Assembly (NCBI GenBank): GCA_013285915.1
Contig: JABDGS010000015.1
Coordinates: 164 to 50,115 of the forward strand
Direction: 5' to 3'
DNA: 49,952 bases
DNA from: Bacteroidota bacterium
GTDB taxonomy: Bacteria > Bacteroidota > Bacteroidia > Chitinophagales > Chitinophagaceae
A program made the translations under genes and the position numbers. This document shows positions 17,727-26,884 of the stretch, one piece after another; the stretch's first letter is position 1, and every line of letters begins with the position of its first letter. The notes under the pieces were generated by a model. It ran no database searches. It was not told the origin of the DNA and saw nothing but the letters and a program-made list of their open reading frames with translations.

Positions 17727-19241
17727 CTACTTCAGCGCATCGGCAATAGCCTTCTCAGCCAATGGTTCCATCACTTTATAACCCGCTATCGTTGGGTGCA
17801 CGCCATCTCCTGATAAATTTGCCGGTAATCCTTTTCGTGCATCAGCCATTGCTGTCCAGTAATCGAGATAAATGCAACCATTTTTGGCGGCGTAATCTTT
17901 TATCATGGCATTAAGGGCTACAATTTTTTCCGCGGGTTGCTGCCCTGGCCTCCATGGGTAATCAAAGGCAGGAAGTACCGATGATAAAACCACTTTTATA
18001 TTATGTGCCTTTGCCAGCTCCGCCATCGAAGCTATGTTGCCCATAATAGTTTCAAGTGTTTCGGGACCGGTATTGCCTGCTATATCGTTGGTACCCGCCA
18101 ATATAACTACTGCTTTTGGATGAAGGTCAATAACATCTGGCCTAAAGCGTAACAACATTTGAGGTGTGGTTTGACCGCTTATACCGCGGTTTATATATGG
18201 CTTGCTTCCAAAATAGTCAGGGTCAAGACGAAGCCAGCCCTCTGTAATAGAGTTACCCATAAACACAACGCGTTTTTCACCAGCTGCAGGCGCCTGCACT
18301 TTTGAATTATCAGCAGCAAAGCGGGCAAGGTTTGGCCAATCCTGCGGCGCAGCTTTTAATGGCGCAATAAAACCAAGTTGCTGAAGCCAATCGCCAAAGC
18401 GGTCTATCCAGTTATCAGTAGGAATGTTTTGTTTACGCATGCCGAAACCGTGGCCGCCGTGTACATATAAATGAAGCTCTGCGGGCTTGCCTGCCTGCTG
18501 CCATTTACTGTATAGCAACAAACTGCTGGGCACAAGGTGTAATTGGTCGTCGCTGGCGGCCACTAAAAACATTGGCGGAGCGTCTTTGGGTACTTCAGTG
18601 CTTTGCGCATCGGGAACATAAGCATAAATAGGTGCAGCAAAGTTTGGTTTGCTGTCAGCGTTGTAACCAAAAGCTACCGCCTCGGCCAACGTACCGCCGG
18701 CGGAAAAACCTATAATGCCTATTTTATCTGTTTTAATTCCGTAGTCAGCAGCATGCTGGCGAACGTAGGTCATTGCGTTCATTGCATCTGCGGTGGCAAG
18801 GGCCACAACAGGCGCTACGGATTCATTAAATTTCTTTATATCGCCGGTAAGGCCGCCCATTAATTCTTTTACCGGGTCGTCAGTAACACTGTGCATAAGC
18901 CTGTACCTTAATACAAAGCAAGTAACCCCCCTTTTGGCAAGCCATTTAGCAACATCATTGCCTTCACTATTAATTGACAGCATGTGAAAACCACCACCCG
19001 GGCAAATAACTATGGCGGTGCCATTTGCCGTGGCCGGATCGGCGGGAAAAACGGTTAACGAAGGGTGTGATACATTGTATACCACCTCCGTTTTAGACAT
19101 ATTGGAATCGTTTTGTTTTTCATCCCAGTTCCAGCTTTCGCTGCCGGGTGCAGCACCGGGATATAATTGAATTACTTTTTGCTGCGCCTGTATTGAAAGG
19201 GCGGCAACAAGGCAAATACTTATTAACAGCTTTATTTTCAT
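17727..19241 (-). CDS. Secreted fused alpha/beta-hydrolase and SGNH/GDSL esterase
   Basis: About 504 residues with two esterase domains in one chain, after a clean signal peptide (MKIKLLISICL... AQ). Domain 1 (about 25-290) is an alpha/beta-hydrolase: oxyanion loop CPGGGFHML (about 83), nucleophile GFSAGG (about 179), acid in ASDDQL and His in HGGHGFG. Domain 2 (about 320-500) is SGNH: Ser in GNSITEGW (about 330), Gly in ISGQT, Asn in GTNDIAG (about 383) and Asp/His in DGVHPT (about 480). Both triads look intact. Likely a deacetylase pair for acetylated pectin or xylan, judged from the rhamnosidases beside it. A TTG at 19262 overlaps the rhaM stop by 4 bp; the ATG at 19241 is preferred because the signal peptide starts there. 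Confidence 0.87.
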   Translation of the reverse strand: MKIKLLISICLVAALSIQAQQKVIQLYPGAAPGSESWNWDEKQNDSNMSKTEVVYNVSHPSLTVFPADPATANGTAIVICPGGGFHMLSINSEGNDVAKWLAKRGVTCFVLRYRLMHSVTDDPVKELMGGLTGDIKKFNESVAPVVALATADAMNAMTYVRQHAADYGIKTDKIGIIGFSAGGTLAEAVAFGYNADSKPNFAAPIYAYVPDAQSTEVPKDAPPMFLVAASDDQLHLVPSSLLLYSKWQQAGKPAELHLYVHGGHGFGMRKQNIPTDNWIDRFGDWLQQLGFIAPLKAAPQDWPNLARFAADNSKVQAPAAGEKRVVFMGNSITEGWLRLDPDYFGSKPYINRGISGQTTPQMLLRFRPDVIDLHPKAVVILAGTNDIAGNTGPETLETIMGNIASMAELAKAHNIKVVLSSVLPAFDYPWRPGQQPAEKIVALNAMIKDYAAKNGCIYLDYWTAMADARKGLPANLSGDGVHPTIAGYKVMEPLAEKAIADALK

Positions 19242-19258
19242 ATTGCAATTGTTTTGTT

Positions 19259-19570
19259 TCAAGGTAAATAAAAAACTTCTTTCAAAGGTGTGACAACAGG
19301 TGAGTTATCGGCATTTGTTTCCATAATATCCTTCATGTATGCCCACCATTGTTGCATTACAGTATGTTTTGGCAGTTCATCAAGTAATGCAGCATCTTCA
19401 ATTTGTAAAGTGGCAAACAATATATTTGTTGCATCATCTAAAAAAATACTGTATTCTGTTATGCCATGTTGTTTTAATAGCTCTTCCAGTTGCGGCCACA
19501 AGGCATCGTGCCTGCGTTTATACTCGTCAGCGCAACCGGGAAATATTTTCATGGTGAAGGCGACACGCAT
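19259..19570 (-). CDS. rhaM: L-rhamnose mutarotase RhaM
   Basis: 103-residue alpha/beta-barrel (ferredoxin-like dimer) enzyme that interconverts the alpha and beta anomers of L-rhamnose, feeding the isomerase. Length equals E. coli RhaM (104). Family residues are visible: Tyr17 and His21 in the EYKRRHDALWP segment, IFLDDATN (42-49) and the Trp pair of QQWWAYM (about 75-76). Cytoplasmic, no signal peptide. It lies in the middle of the minus-strand block with GH78, RhaT and GH106 upstream and the esterase fusion 17 bp downstream, which supports a rhamnose role. rhaA/B/D or the dehydrogenase-route genes are absent from the window. Confidence 0.95.
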   Translation of the reverse strand: MRVAFTMKIFPGCADEYKRRHDALWPQLEELLKQHGITEYSIFLDDATNILFATLQIEDAALLDELPKHTVMQQWWAYMKDIMETNADNSPVVTPLKEVFYLP

Positions 19571-19698
19571 AGAACCAGGATTTTTTTGATTAGGATAGAT
19601 TATGAGGATATGTTGATCTATATTATTAAATATAGACGAATGAACTTTTTATGCAAAATCAGTCTTCATAATTACTCATTTTTTTGCCTCACCTCCGT

Positions 19699-19720
19699 CT
19701 CCTCTCCGCACGGAGAGGAG
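19699..19720. repeat. Perfect palindrome, 10-bp arms
   Basis: Arms CTCCTCTCCG (19699-19708) and CGGAGAGGAG (19711-19720) around a 2-base centre. GC-rich against an AT-rich surround. It resembles a small interspersed palindromic element rather than a terminator because no T-run follows. Confidence 0.6.
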
Positions 19721-19850
19721 TGCCCCAGGACAATAGCATTTTTATTATATGGTCTTTACGCAAGTTTATTCAGCCAGGGTTGCTTTAATTCCTCATTTAT
19801 ATTTTTCTTACATTTTATAACTACCGCCCAAATAACCTAAACCTGTTTAT

Positions 19851-19884
19851 AAATCCCCCCCTTTAGGGGAGTTGGAGGGATTTT
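19851..19884 (-). terminator. Hairpin directly after the GH106 stop codon
   Basis: On the minus strand the GH106 stop codon is followed at once by A-rich sequence and nested stems: outer AAATCCC/GGGATTT (19851-19857 with 19877-19883) and an inner CCCCT/AGGGG stem. A related hairpin with the same CCCCTAAAGGGG core lies at 26885-26916. It may end the rhaT-GH106 transcript or act as an attenuator before rhaM; a strong T-run is missing. Confidence 0.45.
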
Positions 19885-22839
19885 TTACGGTTGTACCACT
19901 TTAATACTTACCGGCCCCAATAACCCTGCAGGCATCACCGCTTTATCAGCTCCCTTAAACTGCACATATTTCGCATTACCTTTTACTGCTTCACCTATAA
20001 ATACATTCCTGTTGGTGGGTGTAACCTGTATTTCGATTGTGTTTATACCAGCCTTTAAATATTGCGAAATATCAAGCAGGTAAGGCGCCCAAATTTTTTC
20101 ACCCGCGCGTTTTGTGTTTATAAACACATCGGCTGTATAATAAACAGTGCCCATGTCAAGGTAATATTTATTGGCCTCTTCTTTTGTATCAAGCTTAAAG
20201 GTTGTTTTATAGCTTGCCTTGCCCTGGTAAATGAAGTTTGGCTTTGTGCGCCAATCGAACAGTGTACTTTTATTTGCAATTGCATCACCGGCTTTTATTG
20301 TCCAGTTACTGTCCAGCGATGCCAGTATAGTTGCACTTTGCATATTATCGGGTGCAGGGCTTAACACTTCATCGGGCAATTTATTTTTAGAAGCGTATAA
20401 AATAACCGAGCCGTAAGGTTTTATTGTTGTGCCTACACCCGTAGCTGAATTTTCAACACCAGTTATAGCGCCCGTTTCGGCATCAATAAAATAGTAGCCT
20501 TTAAACCCTTTGTCTCCTAATAAAGAAATCGGTTGCCACTGGTCGCTCATATTCCATATAAACTGTATGCGGCTGCCATCACTCATGTCCCTTTCAATCT
20601 GCCGGGTAAAGTTGTACTCGTTGTTGAATTGTATAGCTGGGTGCAGGCTTTTTACCCATGCGGTAAGCGCAGTAACATCAGTTATTGAGGTGGATGTATG
20701 TTGTTTTACTGCGGCGCTTATCGCCTGTTTGGTAGCCATATCATTTTGCTGGTAATTAAGAAATGATGGCTGCTTTTCAGGCGCGGCGCCCACCACCAGT
20801 AAGTTTACATGTTTTTGTGTTAGCTTATCAATATTCTGCGCGGTAGCAAGTTGCATATAAGGCACATTGGCAACTATAACTGCATCGTACATATTACCAC
20901 GAATATTTATTTTATCATTATCCTGCCTTGCCTGCTGCAATGAAGCATCGTTTACAAACTCCCAGGTAATGCCTAATGCTTCCAGCTTGTTTACAACCGG
21001 CCATAATTGACGGTACCATTCACTTATAACACCTTTATCGTTGTTTGACGCAGGAGCCGATGATTCAGGCTCAATGCCTTTAAAATACCCTGACGGCATT
21101 ATTTCTTGGGGGTTGTTTACCACCTGCGCATCGGCCAGGTCAACAAATGGGAAATATATCAATACATCTGAATGCGGTTTGCCTGAACGCAACGCATACT
21201 GCACGCGTGTAATATACTGGTTGATGGCTTTTACATCGCCCCAAAAAGGCGAGCTTTCATTTATGTTGGAAGAAAAATTAATAAATGGCATGGTGGCTGA
21301 CGAAAATGGATTATAACCTTCTGAACCATATTCGCCTGTTTGGTATTTGTATGGCGTACCGTGGTAAATAATTTGGTTAACACCTGATGCAAAGGCTTTG
21401 TCGGCCAACAACCTTATTTTTTGTGGCGTTGTCATTTCGGCCCTGCCCTGGAATACAAATGATTCCTGGGTAATAACGGGTTTGTTGTATAAATGTGCAC
21501 CTGATGTGATAAGCTTTACAAAGCCTTCTGAGTTGCTGCCTGCTAACTGTTCCGCCTCGGGTATATCGGCGGCACCGCTATTCCCAATAATATCCATTTT
21601 TACGCCATAAGCCTGTGTGCGGTGCAACATACCCTTCTTTTCAAACCACCTGTCGCTGGGCAGTATGAATTGGTTGCGCATTAAGTCACTTACTGTGAGG
21701 TCGTAATCGTATCTCAAGCGCCAGTCTTCATCACCAAGTACATACACAGGCTTTTCCCCGGGCATCATAAAAGATGCATAGGCATTGTTATAGCCTTTCT
21801 GCATATTAGCCGGCAGGTAGTTTATAATATCATAGCCACGCTGCTGTTTAAAATATGCAAAAAAGTTTTGGGTGAAATGCCTGTCTGTCATAAACTCATA
21901 ACTATCATTAAATACAGCCCGCAGGGGGTGGCTATAGTATACCGGCAAACCTGTGCGGGAACCGAAAAGGTGGTTATAAGCAACCATTACTTTATTTGAA
22001 TCAAGGGGGTCTGCAACAAAGCCGGGCGGGTTGGCTGCCACTGCTTTTGGTATTTCACCATCAGGCCCGGACCAAAATGCAATGATCCTCCACTCACCAC
22101 CAGCGGGTGCCTGCCAGCTAATTTTACCGTTAGCTACCGACGAAGTAATATTTTGTAAGGAAGCCTCATCGAGATACGTTTGGCCCCCATCTTTCTTTAC
22201 CAGCTTTGCAGCAATAACCGCCTCCAATCTTGATAAAGAAGGATCCGTTTTTTGAAAGAGGTTAAAGCCTGGCGCCTGCGGTGCCTGTGGTACTGGCCGG
22301 GGCACGTCGACATTTACAGGCTGACCGCCCTGAACTGTTGCTTCGGCATATTTTAATGCAAGGACACTTGAATCCTGTGAAACAAACGGGCCACCCATAG
22401 GCCAACCGCTGCCTGCATTCATATCAACAGTTATAGATGATAGCTTCGCCTGTTCCATCGTCGCTGCTACATGCTGGTAAAATAAAGCGCTGTCCCAGCT
22501 AAGCTGCCGGGCTAACTGATCAGCAGGCCCATTAATATTTATCCCTGCGGCAAAAGGCTCTATTTCCACACCCGCAAAACCATTAGCTGCAAATAGTTTT
22601 ATTTCACGCTGTAATTCCTCGTTGGTTACATCATTGCCAGGCCACCACCAGCGGGTGAATGGGCCATAAGCTTTGGGTGCTGTTTTAAAAGTATTGGCGT
22701 CAAAATCATAGGCAGGAAACCAGCCCTCCACCCCTGTTTTTGGCGGCGGCATAAAACCGCCGTGTTTAAAGGATAGCAAGCAAAATGCTGCAATTGAGGC
22801 AATAAGAAAACTAACGCGTTTAACGTACTTTAGCTTCAT
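19885..22839 (-). CDS. GH106 family alpha-L-rhamnosidase-like glycoside hydrolase
   Basis: 984-residue secreted enzyme of the GH106 type, which cleaves terminal alpha-L-rhamnose from pectic side chains such as rhamnogalacturonan II. N-terminal signal segment (hydrophobic 10-24). Family hallmarks: PFTRWWWPGNDVT (about 60-72), FAGVEIEPFA (about 92), DMNAGSGWPMGGPF (about 139-152), the YHGTPYKYQTGEYG region (about 495) and a C-terminal jelly-roll domain (about 840-980) with PYLLDISQYLKAGINTIEI. Lengths of known members are about 1,000-1,100 residues. The start is 12 bp downstream of the rhaT stop, so both belong to one operon; the uptake of the released sugar is thus next door. Confidence 0.9.
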   Translation of the reverse strand: MKLKYVKRVSFLIASIAAFCLLSFKHGGFMPPPKTGVEGWFPAYDFDANTFKTAPKAYGPFTRWWWPGNDVTNEELQREIKLFAANGFAGVEIEPFAAGININGPADQLARQLSWDSALFYQHVAATMEQAKLSSITVDMNAGSGWPMGGPFVSQDSSVLALKYAEATVQGGQPVNVDVPRPVPQAPQAPGFNLFQKTDPSLSRLEAVIAAKLVKKDGGQTYLDEASLQNITSSVANGKISWQAPAGGEWRIIAFWSGPDGEIPKAVAANPPGFVADPLDSNKVMVAYNHLFGSRTGLPVYYSHPLRAVFNDSYEFMTDRHFTQNFFAYFKQQRGYDIINYLPANMQKGYNNAYASFMMPGEKPVYVLGDEDWRLRYDYDLTVSDLMRNQFILPSDRWFEKKGMLHRTQAYGVKMDIIGNSGAADIPEAEQLAGSNSEGFVKLITSGAHLYNKPVITQESFVFQGRAEMTTPQKIRLLADKAFASGVNQIIYHGTPYKYQTGEYGSEGYNPFSSATMPFINFSSNINESSPFWGDVKAINQYITRVQYALRSGKPHSDVLIYFPFVDLADAQVVNNPQEIMPSGYFKGIEPESSAPASNNDKGVISEWYRQLWPVVNKLEALGITWEFVNDASLQQARQDNDKINIRGNMYDAVIVANVPYMQLATAQNIDKLTQKHVNLLVVGAAPEKQPSFLNYQQNDMATKQAISAAVKQHTSTSITDVTALTAWVKSLHPAIQFNNEYNFTRQIERDMSDGSRIQFIWNMSDQWQPISLLGDKGFKGYYFIDAETGAITGVENSATGVGTTIKPYGSVILYASKNKLPDEVLSPAPDNMQSATILASLDSNWTIKAGDAIANKSTLFDWRTKPNFIYQGKASYKTTFKLDTKEEANKYYLDMGTVYYTADVFINTKRAGEKIWAPYLLDISQYLKAGINTIEIQVTPTNRNVFIGEAVKGNAKYVQFKGADKAVMPAGLLGPVSIKVVQP

Positions 22840-22851
22840 GTGACTTTTTAA

Positions 22852-23910
22852 TTACGGTTTTAGATAATTACCGATACCTACCAGCAAAACCGACAGGACG
22901 ATGGTAAAGATACCAACCGTAATGGTAACACGGGTTTTGTTACTAACACCTTTCCATTCTTTTAAGGTGATTCCCCAGATATTTGCGACGAGTATAATAA
23001 ATGCCATGTGCAATATCCACGAACTGGCACCGTTACCCAGCTTACTTTCGCCCATTCCATAAAAAAAGAACTGCAAAAACCAGGTGGTACCAGCCAGCGC
23101 CGAGAATATATAATTTTTGGTGAGCGGTGTTTTTGCATTGGTGTAATCGCCAAAAGTTTTATTACGGGCATTTAATATCATGCACCAGATAAAGTTTGTA
23201 GCAAGCCCACCCCATAACAAAACCACGTAAGTAACATTGTTTTGATAAAGGGGGTTCATACCAAGTTTCACTGCTGCCTCCGCCATTGGTTTGCCAGCCT
23301 CAATACCAAAATTAAAGCACGCGCTTAGTATCCCTGAGATGATCGCTACTATTAATCCTTTAGTTAAACTAAACTCTGCTACACTTTTCTTTTTTTCTGA
23401 TTCAGGCAGGTCTTTCTCTTTAAGCATACCCGCCCTGCCACATATATAAATGCCCAATAAACATACAATAATACCAAGAAACACTATACGCCCCCAATTG
23501 GTATACAACAGATCATTAAACGTTGTTTTGCCGGGCGTGTGTACAAAATTATAATAGACAGAAGGCACCAGTGCACCAAATGCGGAGCAAAAACCCAGTA
23601 CTATTGAATTACCAAGCGACATACCGAGATAACGCACACCAAGCCCATAAGTTAAGCCACCAACACCCCATAGAACACCGAACATAATAGTGTAGCGAAT
23701 AACTTCCCACGGGGTGTTGCGTATAATATCAGCAAAGCCAGGTATGGTAAGCCACGCGGCCAGCGGTGGCACAATAAGCCATGAAAACAGGCCGCCGATG
23801 ATCCAGTAGCTTTCCCAATGCCAGCCTTTTACTTTTTTGTAAGGCATATAAAAACTACCGGAAGCAAAACCGCCGATAAAGTGAAAGATGATGCCGAAGA
23901 GGATATTCAT
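22852..23910 (-). CDS. rhaT: L-rhamnose/H+ symporter RhaT
   Basis: 352-residue inner-membrane transporter of the RhaT family (drug/metabolite transporter clan) that imports L-rhamnose with protons. About ten hydrophobic helices are visible. Family segments: FHFIGGFASGSFYMPYKKVKGW at the N-terminus (about 10-30), WGVGGLTYGLGVRYLGMSLG (about 81-100), and SWILHMAFIILVANIWG near residue 300. The Met-Pro-Tyr-Lys cluster and length match E. coli RhaT (344). It is flanked by the GH78 gene upstream (through an octamer array) and GH106 12 bp downstream, making a coherent rhamnose release-and-uptake unit. Confidence 0.95.
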   Translation of the reverse strand: MNILFGIIFHFIGGFASGSFYMPYKKVKGWHWESYWIIGGLFSWLIVPPLAAWLTIPGFADIIRNTPWEVIRYTIMFGVLWGVGGLTYGLGVRYLGMSLGNSIVLGFCSAFGALVPSVYYNFVHTPGKTTFNDLLYTNWGRIVFLGIIVCLLGIYICGRAGMLKEKDLPESEKKKSVAEFSLTKGLIVAIISGILSACFNFGIEAGKPMAEAAVKLGMNPLYQNNVTYVVLLWGGLATNFIWCMILNARNKTFGDYTNAKTPLTKNYIFSALAGTTWFLQFFFYGMGESKLGNGASSWILHMAFIILVANIWGITLKEWKGVSNKTRVTITVGIFTIVLSVLLVGIGNYLKP

Positions 23911-23923
23911 TATTTATGTTTTA

Positions 23924-24098
23924 GTCCGGAAGACGGAACGTCCGAAAGACCGAAAGTCCGGAAGTCGGGAAGTCCGAAAGTAATATATTTTAGTCCGGAA
24001 GTCAGAAAGACCGGAAGTCGGAAAGTAAGACAGTCAATATCGTCCGGTCTTTCTGACTTCCGGACTTCCTGTCTTCCCGACTTACTTCTTTACTTCAA
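23924..24098. repeat. Octamer arrays (GTCCGGAA family) with 24-bp perfect inverted repeat
   Basis: Fills the gap between the GH78 stop and the rhaT start. Eight 8-bp units of type GTCCG(A/G)AA run from 23924 to 23987, a second forward run of six units spans 23993-24040, and then the same words run in the opposite orientation from 24043, in register up to about 24098, that is, into the last codons of GH78. Positions 23992-24015 and 24043-24066 are a perfect 24-bp inverted repeat with a 27-nt loop, able to form a long stem in the message. On the minus strand it could act as an attenuator or processing site between GH78 and rhaT. Confidence 0.85.
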
Positions 24099-26802
24099 AA
24101 TGATATTTGCCGCTGCCTGCTTTTAATACCACATAGCCATTTTCAGTACCTGTTACCTTTATATCTTTTACTGAAGATAACATATTACTGCCTTCTGTAA
24201 CAGCATCGGCACTTGCTGCGGGTATATAAATATCCGCTGTGGTATTAGCCGGTATTTCAACATCCATAGTTATCATACCATCCGTTGTTTTCCACCCATT
24301 GCTTAATATACCATAATATGTTTGCAGGCTGGCCGAAGCGCTTGTTAAGCCTTTACCTAAGTGCGGCATTACTTTAATATGCTTGTAACCAACACCATCA
24401 TTATATGTATCTATTCCTACAACGGCGCGGTACATCCAATCGCCAATAGCCCCGTACGAATAGTGGTTGAACGAATTCATGCTTGGTGTTTCAAAAGTGC
24501 TGTCAGGCTTAATACCGTCCCATCTTTCCCAAATGGTGGTTGCGCCCATTTTAACCGGGTATAGCCAGGAAGGATAAGTATCCTGCAGCAAAAGCTGGTA
24601 AGCAACATCGCTGTAGCCAAACCTTGTAAGCACATGGCATAAGTAAGGCGTGCCTAAAAAGCCAGTGGTAAGGTGGTTTCCGTAGCTTTTTACATTGTCT
24701 GCGAGCCGCGCAGCGGCCTGGGCGCGCAAGTTTTCGGGCAGCATATCAAAATTTAATGCCAATACATACGCTGTTTGTGTACCCGATACCAGGCCGCCAT
24801 TGGGCGTAACATACTCCTTCATAAACGCCTCTTTTACTTTTTGCAGCAGTTGGGTGTATGCAGCGGCATCATCCGTTTTGCCCAATACTGTCGCGGCATT
24901 TATAAGCAGTTGTGTTGAGTTTGCATAAAAGCATTGCGCTATTAAATATTTATTTGTAACGGCAGCGCGGCCGTCATTATCATCATCCGGGTGGTAAAAT
25001 AACCAATCACCAAAGTGAAAGCCAGTATTCCACAAATCATCTTTACTGGCATTTTTCATATAATCAACCCAGGCCTTCATACTTGGGTATTGGGCAGCGA
25101 GAATATTTTTATCACCATAAGCCAAATACATATTCCATGGAATGATGGTGCAAACATCTGCCCAGCCAGTACTGCCACCTGCATTATCGCCCAACACATT
25201 CGGAATCACAAAAGGTACAGAGCCGGATGGCCTTTGGTCTGCCGCAACATCTTTTAGCCATTTGGCAAAAAAGTTATTTACGTTCATATTAAATGTTGCT
25301 GTGCGGCTAAATACCTGCGCATCGCCCGTCCAGCCAAGGCGCTCGTCTCTCTGCGGGCAATCTGTTGGCACATCTAAAAAATTGCCTTTTTGCCCCCATT
25401 GAATGTTATGCTGCAGTTGATTTATTAAGGGATTTGAGGATGTAAAAGTTCCAGTTGGCCGCATATCGCTGTACAAGGCAACAGCCGTAAAATTATCCGG
25501 CGAGAGATCGCCAGGATAGCCTTCAATTTTTATATACCTGAACCCATGAAAAGTAAAATGCGGTTCAAATGTTTCTTCTCCCCCACCCTTTAAAATATAT
25601 TCATCCTCTGCTTTGGCGGCACGCAGGTTGGTTGTGTAAAAATTGCCGGTTTTATCAAGCACTTCGGCATGCCAAACGCTTATTTTATCCCCTGCGTTGC
25701 CTTTTGCTTTTATCACTACCCAGCCAACAAGGTTTTGCCCAAAATCAACCACCTGCTCACCTTTGGGCGTTTTAAAAACATGAATAGCTTTAAATACCTC
25801 ATGCTTTTTAACCGGCTCATTATAAGTGGCCACTAAAATATCGTTATTAAAATCTTCCGTTTTTACATTATTCCACTTGCTGTCATCAAAACCGGCTATT
25901 GCCCAGCCGCTTTTTTCCTCGCGCGCGTCAATGCTTTCGCCATTATAAATTTCAGAATTCTGTATGGAACCGGTTGATGATTTCCAGTTTTCATTAGAAA
26001 CGACACTTTCTTTACTGCCGTCAGCATAGGTTATATCCAATTGAAAAAGCAATGCAAGCTTTTTACCATAAAAATCTTTCTGGCCGGAGAAACCGATAAA
26101 GCCCCGGTACCATCCGCTACCCAGCATTACACCTACAGCATTGGCGCCGCTTTTAAGCATATTTGTAACATCGTACACCTGGTACTGCAGGCGTTTGTTA
26201 TAACTCGTCCAGCCTGGCGTTAAAAATGCATCACCTACACGCTGCCCGTTTATTTGTGCCTCGTATAAGCCATGTGAAGTGATGTATGCAGTGGCCGATC
26301 TTATTTTCTTTCCTGTGTTGAATTGTGTGCGGAACAGCGGGCTTGCCCTTTCTGCCTCATCACCTGCGGTTTCAATCCATTTTGCTTTCCAGTCGCTGGT
26401 ATTTAATAAAGCTGTTTGCCACCAGGCCACATCGCTCCATTCAGAGGCTTTGCCGTCATTATCCCACACACGCACCTGCCAGTAATATTTTGTACCGGAT
26501 TGCAGAGCTGTACCCTGGTAGGTTACGTGTACAGATGAATCGGACATTACTTTGCCTGTAGGCCAAACAATGCCTTTATTTTTTGTGAGGGACGCAGCAT
26601 TATTGCCCACCCTTATTTCGTACCCGGTTTGCATAACGCCCCGTTTATCAGCAGATAGCTGCCAACTAAAACGCGGTGCGGTAACATCAAGCCCAAAAGG
26701 ATTAGAGACATTTTCACATAACAGGTTTTGCACTTTAACCTGGGAAAAACAGGTATAGGCGACAGACTGAACAATCAATAAAACGATAAGCAGTTTTTTC
26801 AT
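24082..26802 (-). CDS. GH78 family alpha-L-rhamnosidase
   Basis: 906-residue secreted alpha-L-rhamnosidase that hydrolyses terminal alpha-linked rhamnose by inversion. Signal peptide MKKLLIVLLIVQSVAYTCFSQ. Then a fibronectin-like N-terminal beta domain with PRFSWQL and YYWQVRVWD (about 40-135), a carbohydrate-binding jelly-roll domain (about 150-330), and an (alpha/alpha)6 catalytic barrel with DCPQRDERLGWTGDAQVF (about 483-500), which holds the catalytic acids, and YPSWLYPVKMGATTIWERWDG (about 745). A C-terminal beta-sandwich ends the chain. Domain order and length match the Bac_rhamnosid family. It is the first gene of the minus-strand rhamnose unit and divergent from the MarR-GNAT gene. 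Confidence 0.95.
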   Translation of the reverse strand: MKKLLIVLLIVQSVAYTCFSQVKVQNLLCENVSNPFGLDVTAPRFSWQLSADKRGVMQTGYEIRVGNNAASLTKNKGIVWPTGKVMSDSSVHVTYQGTALQSGTKYYWQVRVWDNDGKASEWSDVAWWQTALLNTSDWKAKWIETAGDEAERASPLFRTQFNTGKKIRSATAYITSHGLYEAQINGQRVGDAFLTPGWTSYNKRLQYQVYDVTNMLKSGANAVGVMLGSGWYRGFIGFSGQKDFYGKKLALLFQLDITYADGSKESVVSNENWKSSTGSIQNSEIYNGESIDAREEKSGWAIAGFDDSKWNNVKTEDFNNDILVATYNEPVKKHEVFKAIHVFKTPKGEQVVDFGQNLVGWVVIKAKGNAGDKISVWHAEVLDKTGNFYTTNLRAAKAEDEYILKGGGEETFEPHFTFHGFRYIKIEGYPGDLSPDNFTAVALYSDMRPTGTFTSSNPLINQLQHNIQWGQKGNFLDVPTDCPQRDERLGWTGDAQVFSRTATFNMNVNNFFAKWLKDVAADQRPSGSVPFVIPNVLGDNAGGSTGWADVCTIIPWNMYLAYGDKNILAAQYPSMKAWVDYMKNASKDDLWNTGFHFGDWLFYHPDDDNDGRAAVTNKYLIAQCFYANSTQLLINAATVLGKTDDAAAYTQLLQKVKEAFMKEYVTPNGGLVSGTQTAYVLALNFDMLPENLRAQAAARLADNVKSYGNHLTTGFLGTPYLCHVLTRFGYSDVAYQLLLQDTYPSWLYPVKMGATTIWERWDGIKPDSTFETPSMNSFNHYSYGAIGDWMYRAVVGIDTYNDGVGYKHIKVMPHLGKGLTSASASLQTYYGILSNGWKTTDGMITMDVEIPANTTADIYIPAASADAVTEGSNMLSSVKDIKVTGTENGYVVLKAGSGKYHFEVKK

Positions 26803-26810
26803 GGCAAAGT

Positions 26811-26871
26811 TTTAATACACGATCAAGATATGCAGAAGCAGGCACTAAAATAAGCTGTGTGGTGTATTAAA
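26811..26871. promoter_or_regulatory. Separated inverted repeat upstream of GH78 (possible regulator half-sites)
   Basis: TTTAATACAC at 26811-26820 and its exact complement at 26862-26871, 41 bp apart, starting 9 bp upstream of the GH78 start codon. Position and symmetry suggest regulator binding or a long-loop stem; the regulator is not identified. Confidence 0.4.
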
Positions 26872-26884
26872 CCATCATGGAGTG

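Larger units (their letters stand above)
19571..19884. other. 314-bp intergenic gap with palindromic elements and AGGAT words
   Basis: Gap between rhaM and the GH106 gene, both on the minus strand. It holds AGGAT-like words at roughly 9-bp steps (19579-19615, the complement of the ATCCT words at 43684-43723), a perfect 10-bp palindrome at 19699-19720, and a hairpin element at 19851-19884. No open reading frame with family support was found in it. Confidence 0.6.

Noticed and set aside
23924-24098. Possible CRISPR array
   Set aside because: Units are 8 bp and contiguous with no spacers, and no cas genes are nearby.
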